Notes: generated by a model from the letters alone, not told the origin. Shown: positions 1 through 8,477, counted from the stretch's first letter. The stretch: 64,000 nucleotides of DNA from CAZBWP01 sp964630265 (GCA_964630265.1 CAZVRW010000001.1:1-64000), one strand, 5' to 3'. Numbers and translations are program-made.

Positions 1-50
1 GCTTGGTCAGCGTCCATTGATGGACGGCTTGGTCAGCGTCCATTGATGGC
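1..50. repeat. 26-bp tandem repeat, two copies
   Basis: Two nearly perfect direct copies of a 26-bp unit (GCTTGGTCAGCGTCCATTGA core) open the window, next to the end of the SYLF lipoprotein gene. It belongs to the class of short intergenic arrays seen throughout the window. No coding potential is evident. Confidence 0.85.
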
Positions 51-68
51 ACGCCGCCGACAGCGCCG

Positions 69-755
69 TCAGAACACCAGCGCGCTGCGCAGGCTGTCGG
101 CGTGCGGGTTGGCGAAACGGTCCTGGAAGACGATGGATTCGGGGGTCGCCCCGGTGCCGTAATACGCTTGGTTGAGGTCGTTGCGGCGGACGAGGGCGGC
201 CCCCTCCAGGGACAGCCCGCCATAAACCCCGGAGCTCTGGGCGATGGCGATGATGTCGGCGCCGAAGTTGCTGGTGGTCGCGCCGCCCATGCCGGCGCCG
301 ATATTGCCGACCGTCAACTCCATGTCGGCGCCGAACTGGCCCTGGTCCTCGATCACCGCGCGGACCGCCTTGTCGGTTCTGAGCAGCAGGACGATCTCGG
401 ACGCCTGCGCCCCGGCCTGCAGGCCGAAGCTGCCACCGCCCATGGTGTAAAACGCCGGATAGCCCCATGAGCCGTCGGCCCGGCGGGTCAGCAGCACGCC
501 GTCGCCCCCCTCGGCGCCGAAGACGAAGGCGCCCTTGAACACACGCGGAAAGACGAGCACCCCCTTCGCCGTCTGCAACTGCTCGCGGAATATGGCGTTG
601 GGCGGTTCCGGATTTTTCTTGAACGTCTCGATGGTCCAGCGCGAGCGCTCGACCAGGGACTCGGCGTCGACGTCCGGCGGAACGTTTGTCACGCAGGCGT
701 TGAGTCCGACGACGGCGAGGATGGCAACCAAGCGGCCGACCGTCCGTTTCATCAT
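69..755 (-). CDS. SYLF (Ysc84-like) domain lipoprotein
   Basis: A 228-residue protein probably anchored in the periplasm as a lipoprotein. The ATG at 755 has a GGAGGG ribosome site just upstream, and the N-terminus is a lipoprotein signal with lipobox L-N-A-C (Cys21). The rest matches the SYLF/Ysc84 fold: it starts with a helical RSRWTIETF-type segment, and the C-terminal half is rich in Gly/Ala with GLQAGAQASEIVLLL and FGADMELTVGNIGAG. In the family this domain binds phosphoinositides in eukaryotes; the bacterial role is unknown, so none is assigned here. An upstream extension of the frame is possible but would lose the signal peptide. It is transcribed toward the left edge, with no obvious operon partner. 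Confidence 0.85.
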   Translation of the reverse strand: MMKRTVGRLVAILAVVGLNACVTNVPPDVDAESLVERSRWTIETFKKNPEPPNAIFREQLQTAKGVLVFPRVFKGAFVFGAEGGDGVLLTRRADGSWGYPAFYTMGGGSFGLQAGAQASEIVLLLRTDKAVRAVIEDQGQFGADMELTVGNIGAGMGGATTSNFGADIIAIAQSSGVYGGLSLEGAALVRRNDLNQAYYGTGATPESIVFQDRFANPHADSLRSALVF

Positions 756-983
756 GTTTCCCTCCGTGGTGACGCCGCCGGATTTCATCCAGCGCGCCCG
801 GTCAGACGTCGAGGCCAATCCGCGCCATCGCGTCGGATCGGTCGACGTCCAGCATGCGAGCAAGTGTGGCAAAGTGACGGTAGCGGTTCGCGGGGCGAAG
901 ATCACCCGGGACGGCCAAGCCGCTCAGATCACTTGACCTTGCGACGGGCGCAGCCGCCGGAGCGGCGACGAAACGGCGGCGAA

Positions 984-1574
984 TCAGCGCTGCGGCGGCG
1001 CTTCCTTCAGGACCAGCGGCAGGCCAGCGGCGAGGAAGACCACTCGGTCGGCGGCGGCGGCGACCGCCTGGTTGAGACGGCCGGCGGCGTCGCGGAAGGC
1101 GCGGCCGAGCGGCGTGGCGGGAACGATGCCAAGCCCGACCTCGTTGGCGACGAACACCACCGGCCCGGCGAGACGCGGCAGCCCGGCCACCAGGGCCTCG
1201 GTCTCGGCCTCGACGTCGCGCGCGGCGCCGAGCAGGTTGGCGAGCCAGAGCGTCAGGCAGTCGACCAGGATCGGCCGCGCGGGGGCGGCGTGGCGCAGCA
1301 GCGTCGGCAGCAGCGCCAGTGGCTCCTCGATGGTGGTCCAGGCCGGGCCGCGACGGGCACGATGGTGGCGAATGCGCGCCGCCATTTCCTCGTCCCCGGC
1401 CTCCGCCGTCGCCAGATAGAGGCCTGCGCCCGCCGGCGCCGGAGAATGGCCTGCGCTCGCCGGCGCGATCAGCCCCTCGGCGTAGCGGCTCTTGCCGGAG
1501 CGGGCGCCGCCCAGCACCAGCGTCACCGGCGGCAGCCGGTCGACGTCGGCACGCGGCAGCGGTGGAAGCGTCAT
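984..1574 (-). CDS. cobU: Bifunctional adenosylcobinamide kinase / adenosylcobinamide-phosphate guanylyltransferase
   Basis: This cytosolic enzyme phosphorylates adenosylcobinamide and then transfers GMP to make adenosylcobinamide-GDP, the activated corrinoid used by CobS. The 196-residue product has the N-terminal P-loop GGARSGKS at about residues 22-29, and the family signature NEVGLGIVP near residue 140. Length fits CobU/CobP (about 180-195). The ATG at 1574 overlaps the stop of the upstream phosphatase gene by ATGA, so the two are translationally coupled. It is last in a cobS-cobC-cobU operon on the minus strand that diverges from cobT. The family name CobP is also used in alphaproteobacteria. 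Confidence 0.93.
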   Translation of the reverse strand: MTLPPLPRADVDRLPPVTLVLGGARSGKSRYAEGLIAPASAGHSPAPAGAGLYLATAEAGDEEMAARIRHHRARRGPAWTTIEEPLALLPTLLRHAAPARPILVDCLTLWLANLLGAARDVEAETEALVAGLPRLAGPVVFVANEVGLGIVPATPLGRAFRDAAGRLNQAVAAAADRVVFLAAGLPLVLKEAPPQR

Positions 1575-2209
1575 GGCAACCAGCGGCAGGGGGCGTTCAC
1601 CGCCTCCACCCGCCAGACGCCGCCGCGACCGCGCAACAGGCCGTCCTCGACCTGGGCGAGGCGGGTGATCGACAGGTTGTCGACGACCACGGCCATGGTC
1701 GCCTCCGGGGTGAGCCCCAAGGCATGGGCGACGGCGGCGCGGATGGTGCCGCCGTGGCTGACGCAGACGATCCGTCGCCCGGCGTGCGCGACCGACAGGC
1801 GATCGATCGCCGCGGCGACTCGCGCCATCTGATCGGCATAGCTCTCGCCGCCGGGGGGGGCCGTGCGCAGCGGATCGCGCCAGAAGCGCGCGTAGGCCGA
1901 CGGGCTGTCGGCCTGCATCGCCGGCCAGACCATGCCCTGCCAGCGGCCGAAGTTCTGTTCCGCCAGATCCGCCTCGATCACCGCTTCCGGCACCGCATGG
2001 CCGGCGGCGGCGATCGCCGCCCGGGTCTCGTGCGTGCGCTTCAGCGGACTGACCACCCAGACGGCGTCGACCGGCAGGGCCGCCGCCAGCGCCGCGAACG
2101 CGGCGCCGTCCGAAGTGTCGCAGGAGACGTCCAGTTGACCGTAGATGGTTCCGTCGGCGCCGGGAACGGGCGCGTGCCGGACCCACCACCAGTGCGTCGC
2201 GGCGGTCAT
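1571..2209 (-). CDS. cobC: Histidine phosphatase, probable alpha-ribazole phosphatase
   Basis: A 212-residue member of the histidine phosphatase superfamily. The catalytic RH motif is at Arg11-His12 (VRHAP), a second RTHET segment follows, and the distal catalytic His lies in VSHGG. In cobalamin synthesis CobC removes the 5-phosphate from alpha-ribazole phosphate or from adenosylcobalamin phosphate. The specific assignment rests on position: it sits between cobS and cobU with 4-bp ATGA/GTGA-style overlaps on both sides (stop at 1571 inside the cobU start; start at 2209 overlapping the cobS stop at 2206). The fold alone cannot separate it from other phosphoglycerate-mutase-like phosphatases. 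Confidence 0.82.
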   Translation of the reverse strand: MTAATHWWWVRHAPVPGADGTIYGQLDVSCDTSDGAAFAALAAALPVDAVWVVSPLKRTHETRAAIAAAGHAVPEAVIEADLAEQNFGRWQGMVWPAMQADSPSAYARFWRDPLRTAPPGGESYADQMARVAAAIDRLSVAHAGRRIVCVSHGGTIRAAVAHALGLTPEATMAVVVDNLSITRLAQVEDGLLRGRGGVWRVEAVNAPCRWLP

Positions 2210-3202
2210 CCGGGCACCGCCGACGCCACCACCGCGAGCAGCACGGCGGTCTCCGCCGCCTGTTGCGCGGCGCCGAGAACGTCGCCGGTGTAGCCGCCGA
2301 CCGTGCGTGCGGCAAGGCCCCTGACCACGGCGGCGGCGGCGGCGGCGGTGGCGAGGGCGACCACGGCCGTCAGCGGCGACAGGCAGATGGCCGCGACCGC
2401 CGCGCCCAGGACCGCGGCGACGACGGCGTCGATCACGGCAACGCCGCCGGCCGACGCCGCGGCGCCCTCGGCGCGCGCCACCGGGGTCGTCGCCATGATC
2501 GCCGGCAGCACGGCGCGGGAAACCGCCGCGGCGGCGATGAGCGCCAGCGCCGCGGCAACGGCGCTGGCGAGGGTGATCAGCGCGGCGATGCGCAGACCGA
2601 CGGAGACGATCAGCGCCAGCACGCCGAAGCTGCCGATGCGGCTGTCGCGCATGATGGTCAGGCGTTCGGCCCGGCTCCAGCCGCCGCCGACGCCGTCGGC
2701 AAAGTCGGCGAGACCGTCCTCGTGCAGGGCGCCGGTCACCGCGATCACCGCGCCGACGCCAACGAAGGCGGCGATCGCCAAGCCGAGACCGAGCCCGTCG
2801 GCAGCGAGCAGCAGCAGCGCCGCGACGCCGCCGACACCGACGCCGACGACGGGGAACAGCGGCGCCGCCCCGGCCAGATAGCCGGCCTCCGTCGCCGGTG
2901 CCGCCGTGCGCGGAGACGGGGGCGGAGACGGGGGCGGAGACGGGGGCGNNNNNNNNNNNNNNNNNNNNNNNNNNNNNNNNNNNNNNNNNNNNNNNNNNNN
3001 NNNNNNNNNNNNNNNNNNNNNNNNNNNNNNNNNNNNNNNNNNNNNNNNGCGGAGACGGGGGCGGAGACGGGGGCGGAGACGGGGGCGACGCCGAGACCGG
3101 CACGATGGTCAGCAGCGTCACCGCCGCGCCGAGCCGGCGCCACAGCCCGCGACCGACGCCGCGGGGGGCCGCCACCTTGATGTTTTCGGTCCGCTGCTCC
3201 AT
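2206..3202 (-). CDS. cobS: Adenosylcobinamide-GDP ribazoletransferase, interrupted by repeat and assembly gap
   Basis: CobS is the membrane enzyme that joins adenosylcobinamide-GDP and alpha-ribazole to complete the cobalamin loop. The N-terminus (ATG at 3202; first helix GAAVTLLTIVPV) and the large C-terminal part (LFPVVGVGVGG, then GALHEDGLADFADGVGGGWSR, a metal-binding family signature) are both clear. Between helix 1 and the next segment lies a 12-bp tandem repeat (2911-3087) containing a 100-N gap. On both sides of the gap the repeat reads as Pro-Pro-Ser-Pro in the expected direction. The halves are out of phase only because the placeholder is 100 bases. The simplest reading is one intact gene with an in-frame Pro/Ser-rich insertion of unknown length; a real frameshift is not excluded. 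Confidence 0.8.
2911..3087. repeat. 12-bp coding tandem repeat with assembly gap (2949-3048)
   Basis: About three copies of GGGGGCGGAGAC are visible on each side of a 100-N gap, all within cobS. On the minus strand the unit encodes PPSP. Because the unit is a multiple of three, copy-number change would preserve the reading frame. Confidence 0.9.
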
Positions 3203-3298
3203 GACTGATGATGTTATAGGCGGGCCGGTGCCGCGAGGGAACGGCCGCTTTGCCCTGCCTTGGCCGGTTTAGGCCGCATTGGAGAGACGGAGCCCGAC

Positions 3299-4339
3299 GT
3301 GACCGAACAGCCGCCTTCCCCGTCCCTGCGGTCCCTGGACGACCTGCGCGCCCTCGTCGACCGGTTGCCGGGACCAGACCAGGAGGCGGCGGCGAAGGCG
3401 GTGGCACGCGAGCCGACCTTGACCAAGCCGCCCGGCTCGCTCGGGCGCCTGGAAGAGCTGAGCGCCTGGCTCGCCGCCTGGCAGGGGCGGCACCCGCCGG
3501 TGGCGGAGCGCATCGCCGCCTGGGTCTTTGCCGGCAATCACGGCGTCGCCGCCCGCCGCGTCTCGGCGTTTCCGGCCGCGGTGACGGCGCAGATGGTCGC
3601 CAATTTCGAGGCCGGCGGAGCGGCGATCAACCAAATCTGCCGCGCCGTCGGCGCCGATCTCTACGTCGACGCCATGGAATTGGCGCAGCCGACGGGCGAT
3701 ATCACCGCCGAGCCGGCGCTGACCGAGGCCGACTTCATGGCCGCCGTACGCCGGGGCGAGGCGGCGACGCGGGCGCCGGTCGACCTGCTCTGCCTGGGCG
3801 AGATGGGGATCGGCAACACCACCGTGGCCGCGGCCCTGGCGCACGGCGTGTTCGGCGGCGACGCGGCCGCCTGGACCGGGCCGGGCACCGGCCTGGACGC
3901 CGCCGGCGTCGCCCGCAAGGCGGCGGTGATCGCCACCGCCGTCGCCACCCATCGCGCCGCGGCGGCGGACCCCCTGGACCTGCTGCGGCGGCTCGGCGGT
4001 CGCGAACTGGCGGCGATCGCCGGCGCCGTGCTCGGCGCGCGGCTCCGGCGAATTCCGGTGGTGCTCGACGGTTTCATCTGCTGCATGGCCGCCGCCCCGC
4101 TGGTCCGGCTGCGCGCCGACGCCCTCGACCACTGCGCCTTCGGCCACGTCTCGTCGGAGCCGGGGCATCGGCGCTTGCTTGATCTTCTCGACCGCCGCCC
4201 CATTCTTGATCTCGACATGCGCCTCGGCGAGGGCTCGGGCGCGGTCCTCGCCGCGGCGGTGATCAAGGCCGCCGCCGCCTGCCATGCCGGCATGGCGACC
4301 TTCGATGACGCCGGTGTCAGCCAACGGCATGCCGAATGA
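3299..4339 (+). CDS. cobT: Nicotinate-nucleotide-dimethylbenzimidazole phosphoribosyltransferase
   Basis: CobT makes alpha-ribazole phosphate from nicotinate mononucleotide and dimethylbenzimidazole, supplying the substrate for CobS and the phosphatase. The product is 346 residues, near the family's usual 350. It has the early TKPPGSLGRLE signature (about residue 42), GNHGV, LGEMGIGNTT, and the C-terminal RLGEGSGA containing the catalytic Glu. I chose the GTG at 3299 because GGAG lies six bases upstream. A TTG further upstream (3260) would add 13 residues without a ribosome site. It diverges from the cobS operon across about 96 bp, so promoters for both directions should lie there. Confidence 0.93.
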   Translation: MTEQPPSPSLRSLDDLRALVDRLPGPDQEAAAKAVAREPTLTKPPGSLGRLEELSAWLAAWQGRHPPVAERIAAWVFAGNHGVAARRVSAFPAAVTAQMVANFEAGGAAINQICRAVGADLYVDAMELAQPTGDITAEPALTEADFMAAVRRGEAATRAPVDLLCLGEMGIGNTTVAAALAHGVFGGDAAAWTGPGTGLDAAGVARKAAVIATAVATHRAAAADPLDLLRRLGGRELAAIAGAVLGARLRRIPVVLDGFICCMAAAPLVRLRADALDHCAFGHVSSEPGHRRLLDLLDRRPILDLDMRLGEGSGAVLAAAVIKAAAACHAGMATFDDAGVSQRHAE

Positions 4340-4391
4340 CGACCCAGCCCCTGCGCCGCGCCGAGATGGCCGCCCGAGACCGAGGCGCCGC

Positions 4392-5831
4392 ATGATCCGC
4401 ATCGCCGTTCTGGCTTGTGTCGCGCTGACCACCCTGCTCGCCGGCTGCGACACCAATCCGGCGACGGGACGGGGGGCCTTCACCGCCTTCATGTCGGTCG
4501 ACAAGGAGCAGCGGATCGGCACCGCGGCGCATCCCGAACTGGTCGCCGAATTCGGCGGCCTCTATCCCGATCCGTCGCTGCAGGATTATGTCCGGCGGCT
4601 CGGCCAATCGCTCGTCGCCGTCACCGAGCGACCGGACCTCGACTTCACCTTCGTCGTGCTGGACGATCCTTCGGTCAACGCCTTCGCCCTGCCCGGCGGC
4701 TTCGTCCACGTCACCCGCGGCCTCCTGGCGCTGGCCGACTCGGAAGCCGAACTGGCCGGCGTCCTCGCCCACGAGATCGGCCACCTGATCGCGCGGCACC
4801 CGGCCGAGCGCTACAGCCAGGCCGTGGCCGTCGGCATGGCGCTGGGGAACGCGGCGGACGAGGGCGTGCCGATGGACGCCGCCGCCGGTCGGCGATCGCT
4901 CAGGCAATGGTCGCGCGTCCAGGAGATCGAGGCCGACCGGCTCGGCATCCGCTATCTCGGCAGGGCCGGCTACGATCCGGCGGCGATGGCGACGTTCCTG
5001 GACAAGTTGGCCGCCCAATCGGCCCTGCGAGCGGCCACCGCCGTGGACCCGGCGCGGCGCAGCAACCTCCTCGACACGCATCCGCGCACCGTCGACCGGG
5101 TGCGCAAGGCCGCCGAGGTGGCGACGGCGACGGCCAGCGGCGGCAGGATCGGCCGCGATGCCTATCTGAAGTGCATCGACGGCCTGGTCTGGGGCGACGA
5201 TCCCCGTCAAGGCACCCGCGTCGGCGGCGAGTTTCGCCATCCGGAGTTGGCGATCGCCTTTCGCATCCCCGAGGGCTTCCGCATGGTCAACGGGCCGAGC
5301 CACGTCTCGGCGCAAGGACCGGACGGCTCGCTGCTGGTGTTCGACATGGTGCCCGCCGGCACCGTGCCGAGCACCGCCGACCTGCTCGCCTATGTCGCCG
5401 ACGACTGGGGCGGTCGCCTCGGCCTGCACAGCGTCGAACCGTTGCAGATCAATGGCATGGAGGCGGTGGCCGGGAGCAACCGGATCCGCCTGGACCAGGG
5501 ACTGGTGGACGTCCGGCTCGTCGCCGTGCGCGAGCGGCCGGGCCGCACCTACCGCTTCATGTTCCTGACGCCGGCCTTCGACAGCGATGGGCCGGAGTTG
5601 GACGTCCGCGCGACGACCTTCAGCTTCCGCCGCCTGTCCGCCGCCGAGATCGCCGCCATCGAGCCGCGGCGCATCGCCATCGTCACCGTGCGTCCCGGTC
5701 AGACCGTCGACGATCTGGCGCGGTCGATGGCCGTCGCGGACGCCAAGGCCGGCTGGTTCCGCCTGCTCAACGGCCTGGCCGAGGACGGGATGGTCGCGCC
5801 GGGCCGGACGGTGAAGATCGTCACCCGTTGA
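4392..5831 (+). CDS. M48-family metallopeptidase lipoprotein with C-terminal LysM-like tail
   Basis: A 479-residue zinc metallopeptidase, probably periplasmic. The ATG at 4392 follows GAGG and starts a lipoprotein signal with lipobox LLAGC (Cys19). The zinc site HEIGH is at residues 117-121, and a downstream EIEADRLG (about residue 175) supplies the third ligand, as in BepA/YfgC and Oma1-type enzymes. A middle domain of about 150 residues follows. The last 50 residues (VRPGQTVDDLARSM to GRTVKIV) look like a LysM-like carbohydrate-binding module. BepA family members act in outer-membrane protein quality control; that role is inferred here. The gene lies 52 bp after cobT but is functionally unrelated to it. 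Confidence 0.88.
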   Translation: MIRIAVLACVALTTLLAGCDTNPATGRGAFTAFMSVDKEQRIGTAAHPELVAEFGGLYPDPSLQDYVRRLGQSLVAVTERPDLDFTFVVLDDPSVNAFALPGGFVHVTRGLLALADSEAELAGVLAHEIGHLIARHPAERYSQAVAVGMALGNAADEGVPMDAAAGRRSLRQWSRVQEIEADRLGIRYLGRAGYDPAAMATFLDKLAAQSALRAATAVDPARRSNLLDTHPRTVDRVRKAAEVATATASGGRIGRDAYLKCIDGLVWGDDPRQGTRVGGEFRHPELAIAFRIPEGFRMVNGPSHVSAQGPDGSLLVFDMVPAGTVPSTADLLAYVADDWGGRLGLHSVEPLQINGMEAVAGSNRIRLDQGLVDVRLVAVRERPGRTYRFMFLTPAFDSDGPELDVRATTFSFRRLSAAEIAAIEPRRIAIVTVRPGQTVDDLARSMAVADAKAGWFRLLNGLAEDGMVAPGRTVKIVTR

Positions 5832-5841
5832 GCGGCGCCGC

Positions 5842-6369
5842 TCAGGCGTCGGCGAAAAGGGTGGTGAGAAACGCGGCGGCGGCGGCACCGATGCCCGGCG
5901 ACGAACTCTCGCGCGGCCCGGCGACGTTGAGCACGCGCACGCCGGTCTCGGCAATCCAGGCGCGGCTGTCCGCCACCGGCTCCGGCGCATCGAGATCGAC
6001 GATGCGGACCGGCTTCGCCAAGCGCTCGGCAAAGTCGACGGTCAGCGCGGTGCCGCCGCTCGGCCGGCCGCGACAGAGGATCAGGGTGGCGTCGGAGTCG
6101 CGGACGTTGAGGCGGGTGCGCGTGGCATAGCTCCGTGCGGCCGTCTCGCGCATCGGGTAGATGCGCGACAGCGGCCCGTCCTCGGCCAAGCGGCCGCGCG
6201 GCACCCAGCCGCCGCAGGCGATGCCGAGGGCCATCGCCACGTCAAGGGCCGCGCGGTCGACCCCCGTCTGGCCACCGGAGACGATACGAAACCCGGGCGG
6301 GAGCCGCCCGATGCGAAAACCGGGCGGAAGCCGCCCGATGCGAAAACCGGGCGGAAGCCGCTCCGTCAC
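5842..6369 (-). CDS. SLOG-fold protein (putative molybdenum carrier / YpsA-related)
   Basis: A 175-residue protein of the SLOG (DprA/LOG-like) nucleotide-binding fold, resembling proteins labelled putative molybdenum carrier. The core begins with IVSGGQTGVDRAALD at about residue 28, followed by GWVPRGRLAEDG and later ILCRGRPSGGTA. The first 27 residues are three copies of a nine-residue unit (RLPPGFRIG) encoded by a 27-bp tandem repeat. That segment is not part of the known domain. No ATG occurs between the repeat and the upstream stop, so GTG at 6369 is the likely start. If translation instead begins inside the array, the N-terminus would shorten by repeat units. Substrate unknown. Confidence 0.7.
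   Translation of the reverse strand: MTERLPPGFRIGRLPPGFRIGRLPPGFRIVSGGQTGVDRAALDVAMALGIACGGWVPRGRLAEDGPLSRIYPMRETAARSYATRTRLNVRDSDATLILCRGRPSGGTALTVDFAERLAKPVRIVDLDAPEPVADSRAWIAETGVRVLNVAGPRESSSPGIGAAAAAFLTTLFADA
6282..6362. repeat. 27-bp coding tandem repeat, three units
   Basis: Three consecutive 27-bp units (6282-6308, 6309-6335, 6336-6362; unit contains CGATGCGAAAACCGGGCGGA) encode the N-terminal RLPPGFRIG repeats of the SLOG protein on the minus strand. The first unit has a few substitutions. Confidence 0.9.
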
Positions 6370-6379
6370 CCGACCGGAC

Positions 6380-7255
6380 TCACGCGTCGATGGTCTCGAC
6401 CGGTCGTCCGTCGGCGTCGAAGCGGGCGGCGACGAGTTTGCCGTCGAAGCCCGAGCCGCCGTCGATGGAGGCCGCCCAATCCTTGAACCAGACGCCCTTG
6501 TGGCGGTAGTCGAAGCCGCGGACGATATAACGGAAGGCGCCGTAGGGCTGGTCGATCTCGTCGAAGTTTCGCCCTCCCCACCAGAAGGTGTCGCTCTGCT
6601 CCGATAGCGGCCGGCCGGTGTCGATGCCGGCGTTGACGAACAGCAAGGTCTGGTCGGCGGTGAAGGCGGCGCGGCGCAGCACGCTCATCAGCTTGTCATG
6701 GCCATCACGCGCACGCATCGCCGCGCGCAGCCGATTGGTCCACTGGGAGAGCGCCACGGCGCCCGTCGCCGCCGCGCGCCGCCCCTCGGCGACGTTGCCG
6801 CCGTAGGCTTCCAGGGTGGGGCCGACGCCTTGCGAGAGCATCCATTCGACAACCTCGCGCGGATTCGGCGCGAACTGCACCTGCAGCAGCTTGTGCCACA
6901 TCTCCTCCTGGCGGCCGCGCAGATAGACGATCTCGCCGGCGCCGTCGAAGGTCTGTCGCGCCAGCAACGCCCGCCGGAACAGCAGCAGCGAATCGACGGT
7001 CTCCAGCGTTTCGCGGCCGCGGCCGACGAGATTGCCGAGATAGACCAGATTGTCTTCCGGCCGGATGCGCTCGCCGATCCACCGATGCACCGCGTCCAGC
7101 TTGGCGACGGCGGCATGAACGGAGCCAACCGCCCACGTCGTCCGTTTCGCCGGCAGAACGGCGAAAATCGTCTGTTCCGCCGCGCTCACGCCGACCTTCG
7201 CCGGCCCGTCGTCGTGCCGGGTGCTGGCATCGGGAACCGGGACCGCGGAGGTCAC
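6380..7255 (-). CDS. Calcineurin-like metallophosphoesterase homologue lacking metal ligands
   Basis: A 291-residue protein whose sequence follows the plan of serine/threonine-type metallophosphatases but with the metal-binding residues replaced. Where the family has GDxHG this protein has GSVHA; GDxVDRG is GNLVGRG; the GNHE block reads LRGRQEE; and the late VHGHT block reads IVRGFDYRHKG. Other fold landmarks remain, such as the VNAGIDTGRPLSEQ and FWWGG segments. It is therefore probably a pseudo-phosphatase with a binding or regulatory role. Its GTG start at 7255 overlaps the carD stop by GTGA, so it is co-translated with a transcription regulator. The fold assignment is by motif order only; no search was run. 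Confidence 0.7.
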   Translation of the reverse strand: MTSAVPVPDASTRHDDGPAKVGVSAAEQTIFAVLPAKRTTWAVGSVHAAVAKLDAVHRWIGERIRPEDNLVYLGNLVGRGRETLETVDSLLLFRRALLARQTFDGAGEIVYLRGRQEEMWHKLLQVQFAPNPREVVEWMLSQGVGPTLEAYGGNVAEGRRAAATGAVALSQWTNRLRAAMRARDGHDKLMSVLRRAAFTADQTLLFVNAGIDTGRPLSEQSDTFWWGGRNFDEIDQPYGAFRYIVRGFDYRHKGVWFKDWAASIDGGSGFDGKLVAARFDADGRPVETIDA

Positions 7256-7752
7256 GCGGCGCTGAGCAGTTCGGAGAGCTTCTCGGACGCCCGCACCTTG
7301 TCGATGTTCTCCAGCGCCGCAAACTCGGCCACCAACCGCTCGAACGCGGCCTCGTAGATCTGCCGCTCGCTGAACGACTGGTCCGGCTGCCCGACGTTCG
7401 GATACAGATCGCGCACCACCTCGGCGATCGCCACCGGATTGCCCGAGTTGATCTTCGCCTCGTATTCCTGCGCGCGGCGGCTCCACATGGTTCGCTTGAC
7501 CCGCGCCCGCCCCTTCAAGGTGGCCAGCGCATTATCCATGACCTTGCGGGTGCTGAGCTTGCGCAACCCGGCCGCATTCGCCTTGCCGATCGGCACCCGC
7601 AATGTCATGCGGTCGCGATCGAAATGAATGACGAACAGCTCAAGCGCCTGGCCGGCGATCTCGCGCTGTTCGAGGCAGATAACCTGGCCGACGCCGTGCG
7701 TCGGATAGACCACGTAATCTCCAGGGTTGAATGCCAGTTCTTCCGACTTCAT
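7252..7752 (-). CDS. carD: CarD/CdnL-family RNA polymerase-binding regulator
   Basis: A 166-residue transcription factor. In the family, the N-terminal Tudor-like domain binds the RNA polymerase beta lobe and the helical C-terminal domain contacts DNA at the upstream edge of the promoter bubble, stabilising open complexes. Visible here are the RNAP-interaction domain with PGDYVVYPTHGVGQV at about residues 10-24, VPIGKA, and the C-terminal helical half with MWSRRAQEYE. The ATG at 7752 is preceded by GAAGGGA. A downstream gene for a metal-free phosphatase-like protein is coupled through GTGA. Length is typical for alphaproteobacterial CarD. Confidence 0.95.
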   Translation of the reverse strand: MKSEELAFNPGDYVVYPTHGVGQVICLEQREIAGQALELFVIHFDRDRMTLRVPIGKANAAGLRKLSTRKVMDNALATLKGRARVKRTMWSRRAQEYEAKINSGNPVAIAEVVRDLYPNVGQPDQSFSERQIYEAAFERLVAEFAALENIDKVRASEKLSELLSAA

Positions 7753-8094
7753 TCCCTTCTCTCTCGTCTCTTGCTTGATTCATGTTGAGTCATGTTGGCG
7801 GATCCGACCGCCTCGCGACGCGGACCACAGACCCGAGCGATCCCAGCGCCACGCTGCGCCACGGGCTCAGGCCACCGATGAAGTTTTCGATACACGGCTG
7901 TCAAGCGACAGGGGCCCACCCCAAAACAAACGCCGTCCCCCCGGACAACCCGAGTGGGCCATGACCGGCCCACCACTTTTTACCATAGCATACCGCAGGC
8001 GCGAATGACAGTCCCAGATTCCGCGCCGCCGCCGAGGGCGGCGGCGGCGAAGCATGGGCGGGGGTTTGGTGGACGTGTAGCGGGTGCGTCGGCG
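7753..8094. other. Intergenic region between carD and fdxA
   Basis: About 340 bp without a convincing gene. It holds the carD leader and promoter region (7753 to about 7990, somewhat less GC-rich) and, near fdxA, a GC-rich hairpin at 8024-8046. No repeat array or RNA family was recognised. Confidence 0.6.
8024..8046 (-). terminator. Possible fdxA terminator hairpin (no U tract)
   Basis: A perfect 10-bp stem (CGCCGCCGCC / GGCGGCGGCG) with a three-base loop lies about 50 bp beyond the fdxA stop. It lacks a T run on the minus strand, so intrinsic termination is uncertain. Confidence 0.4.
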
Positions 8095-8430
8095 TCAGCT
8101 GCCGCTGCCCGGCGCCTCGCTCAGCAGCTTTTCCTTGTCCGGTTTGCCGTTCCACTCGTCGGCATCGGGCGGCTGTTCCCCCTTGCGTGTGATGTTCGGC
8201 CAGACCGACGCGAACTTGGTGTTGATTTCCAGCCACTTCTCGACCCCGGGTTCGGTGTCCGGCACGATCGCCTCGGCCGGGCATTCGGGCTCGCAGACGC
8301 CGCAGTCGATGCATTCGTCGGGGTGAATGACGAGCATGTTCTCCCCTTCATAGAAGCAATCGACCGGACACACCTCCACACAGTCCATGTACTTGCACTT
8401 GATGCAGTTCTCGAGGACGACGTAGGTCAT
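8095..8430 (-). CDS. fdxA: 7Fe ferredoxin (3Fe-4S plus 4Fe-4S)
   Basis: A 111-residue small electron carrier. The N-terminal half carries two Cys clusters: CIKCKYMDCVEVCPVDC (about residues 9-25) and CIDCGVCEPECP (about 41-52). This arrangement and the long C-terminal tail (EKWLEINTKFASVWPNIT) match the FdxA/Azotobacter ferredoxin I type common in alphaproteobacteria. It is essential or highly expressed in several relatives. The gene is monocistronic by appearance, with a TerB-like gene starting the next unit upstream. Confidence 0.95.
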   Translation of the reverse strand: MTYVVLENCIKCKYMDCVEVCPVDCFYEGENMLVIHPDECIDCGVCEPECPAEAIVPDTEPGVEKWLEINTKFASVWPNITRKGEQPPDADEWNGKPDKEKLLSEAPGSGS

Positions 8431-8477
8431 GTCAGTCTCCGTGTTCGTCGCTCACCGCGACGCGGGGTTGGTGAACG

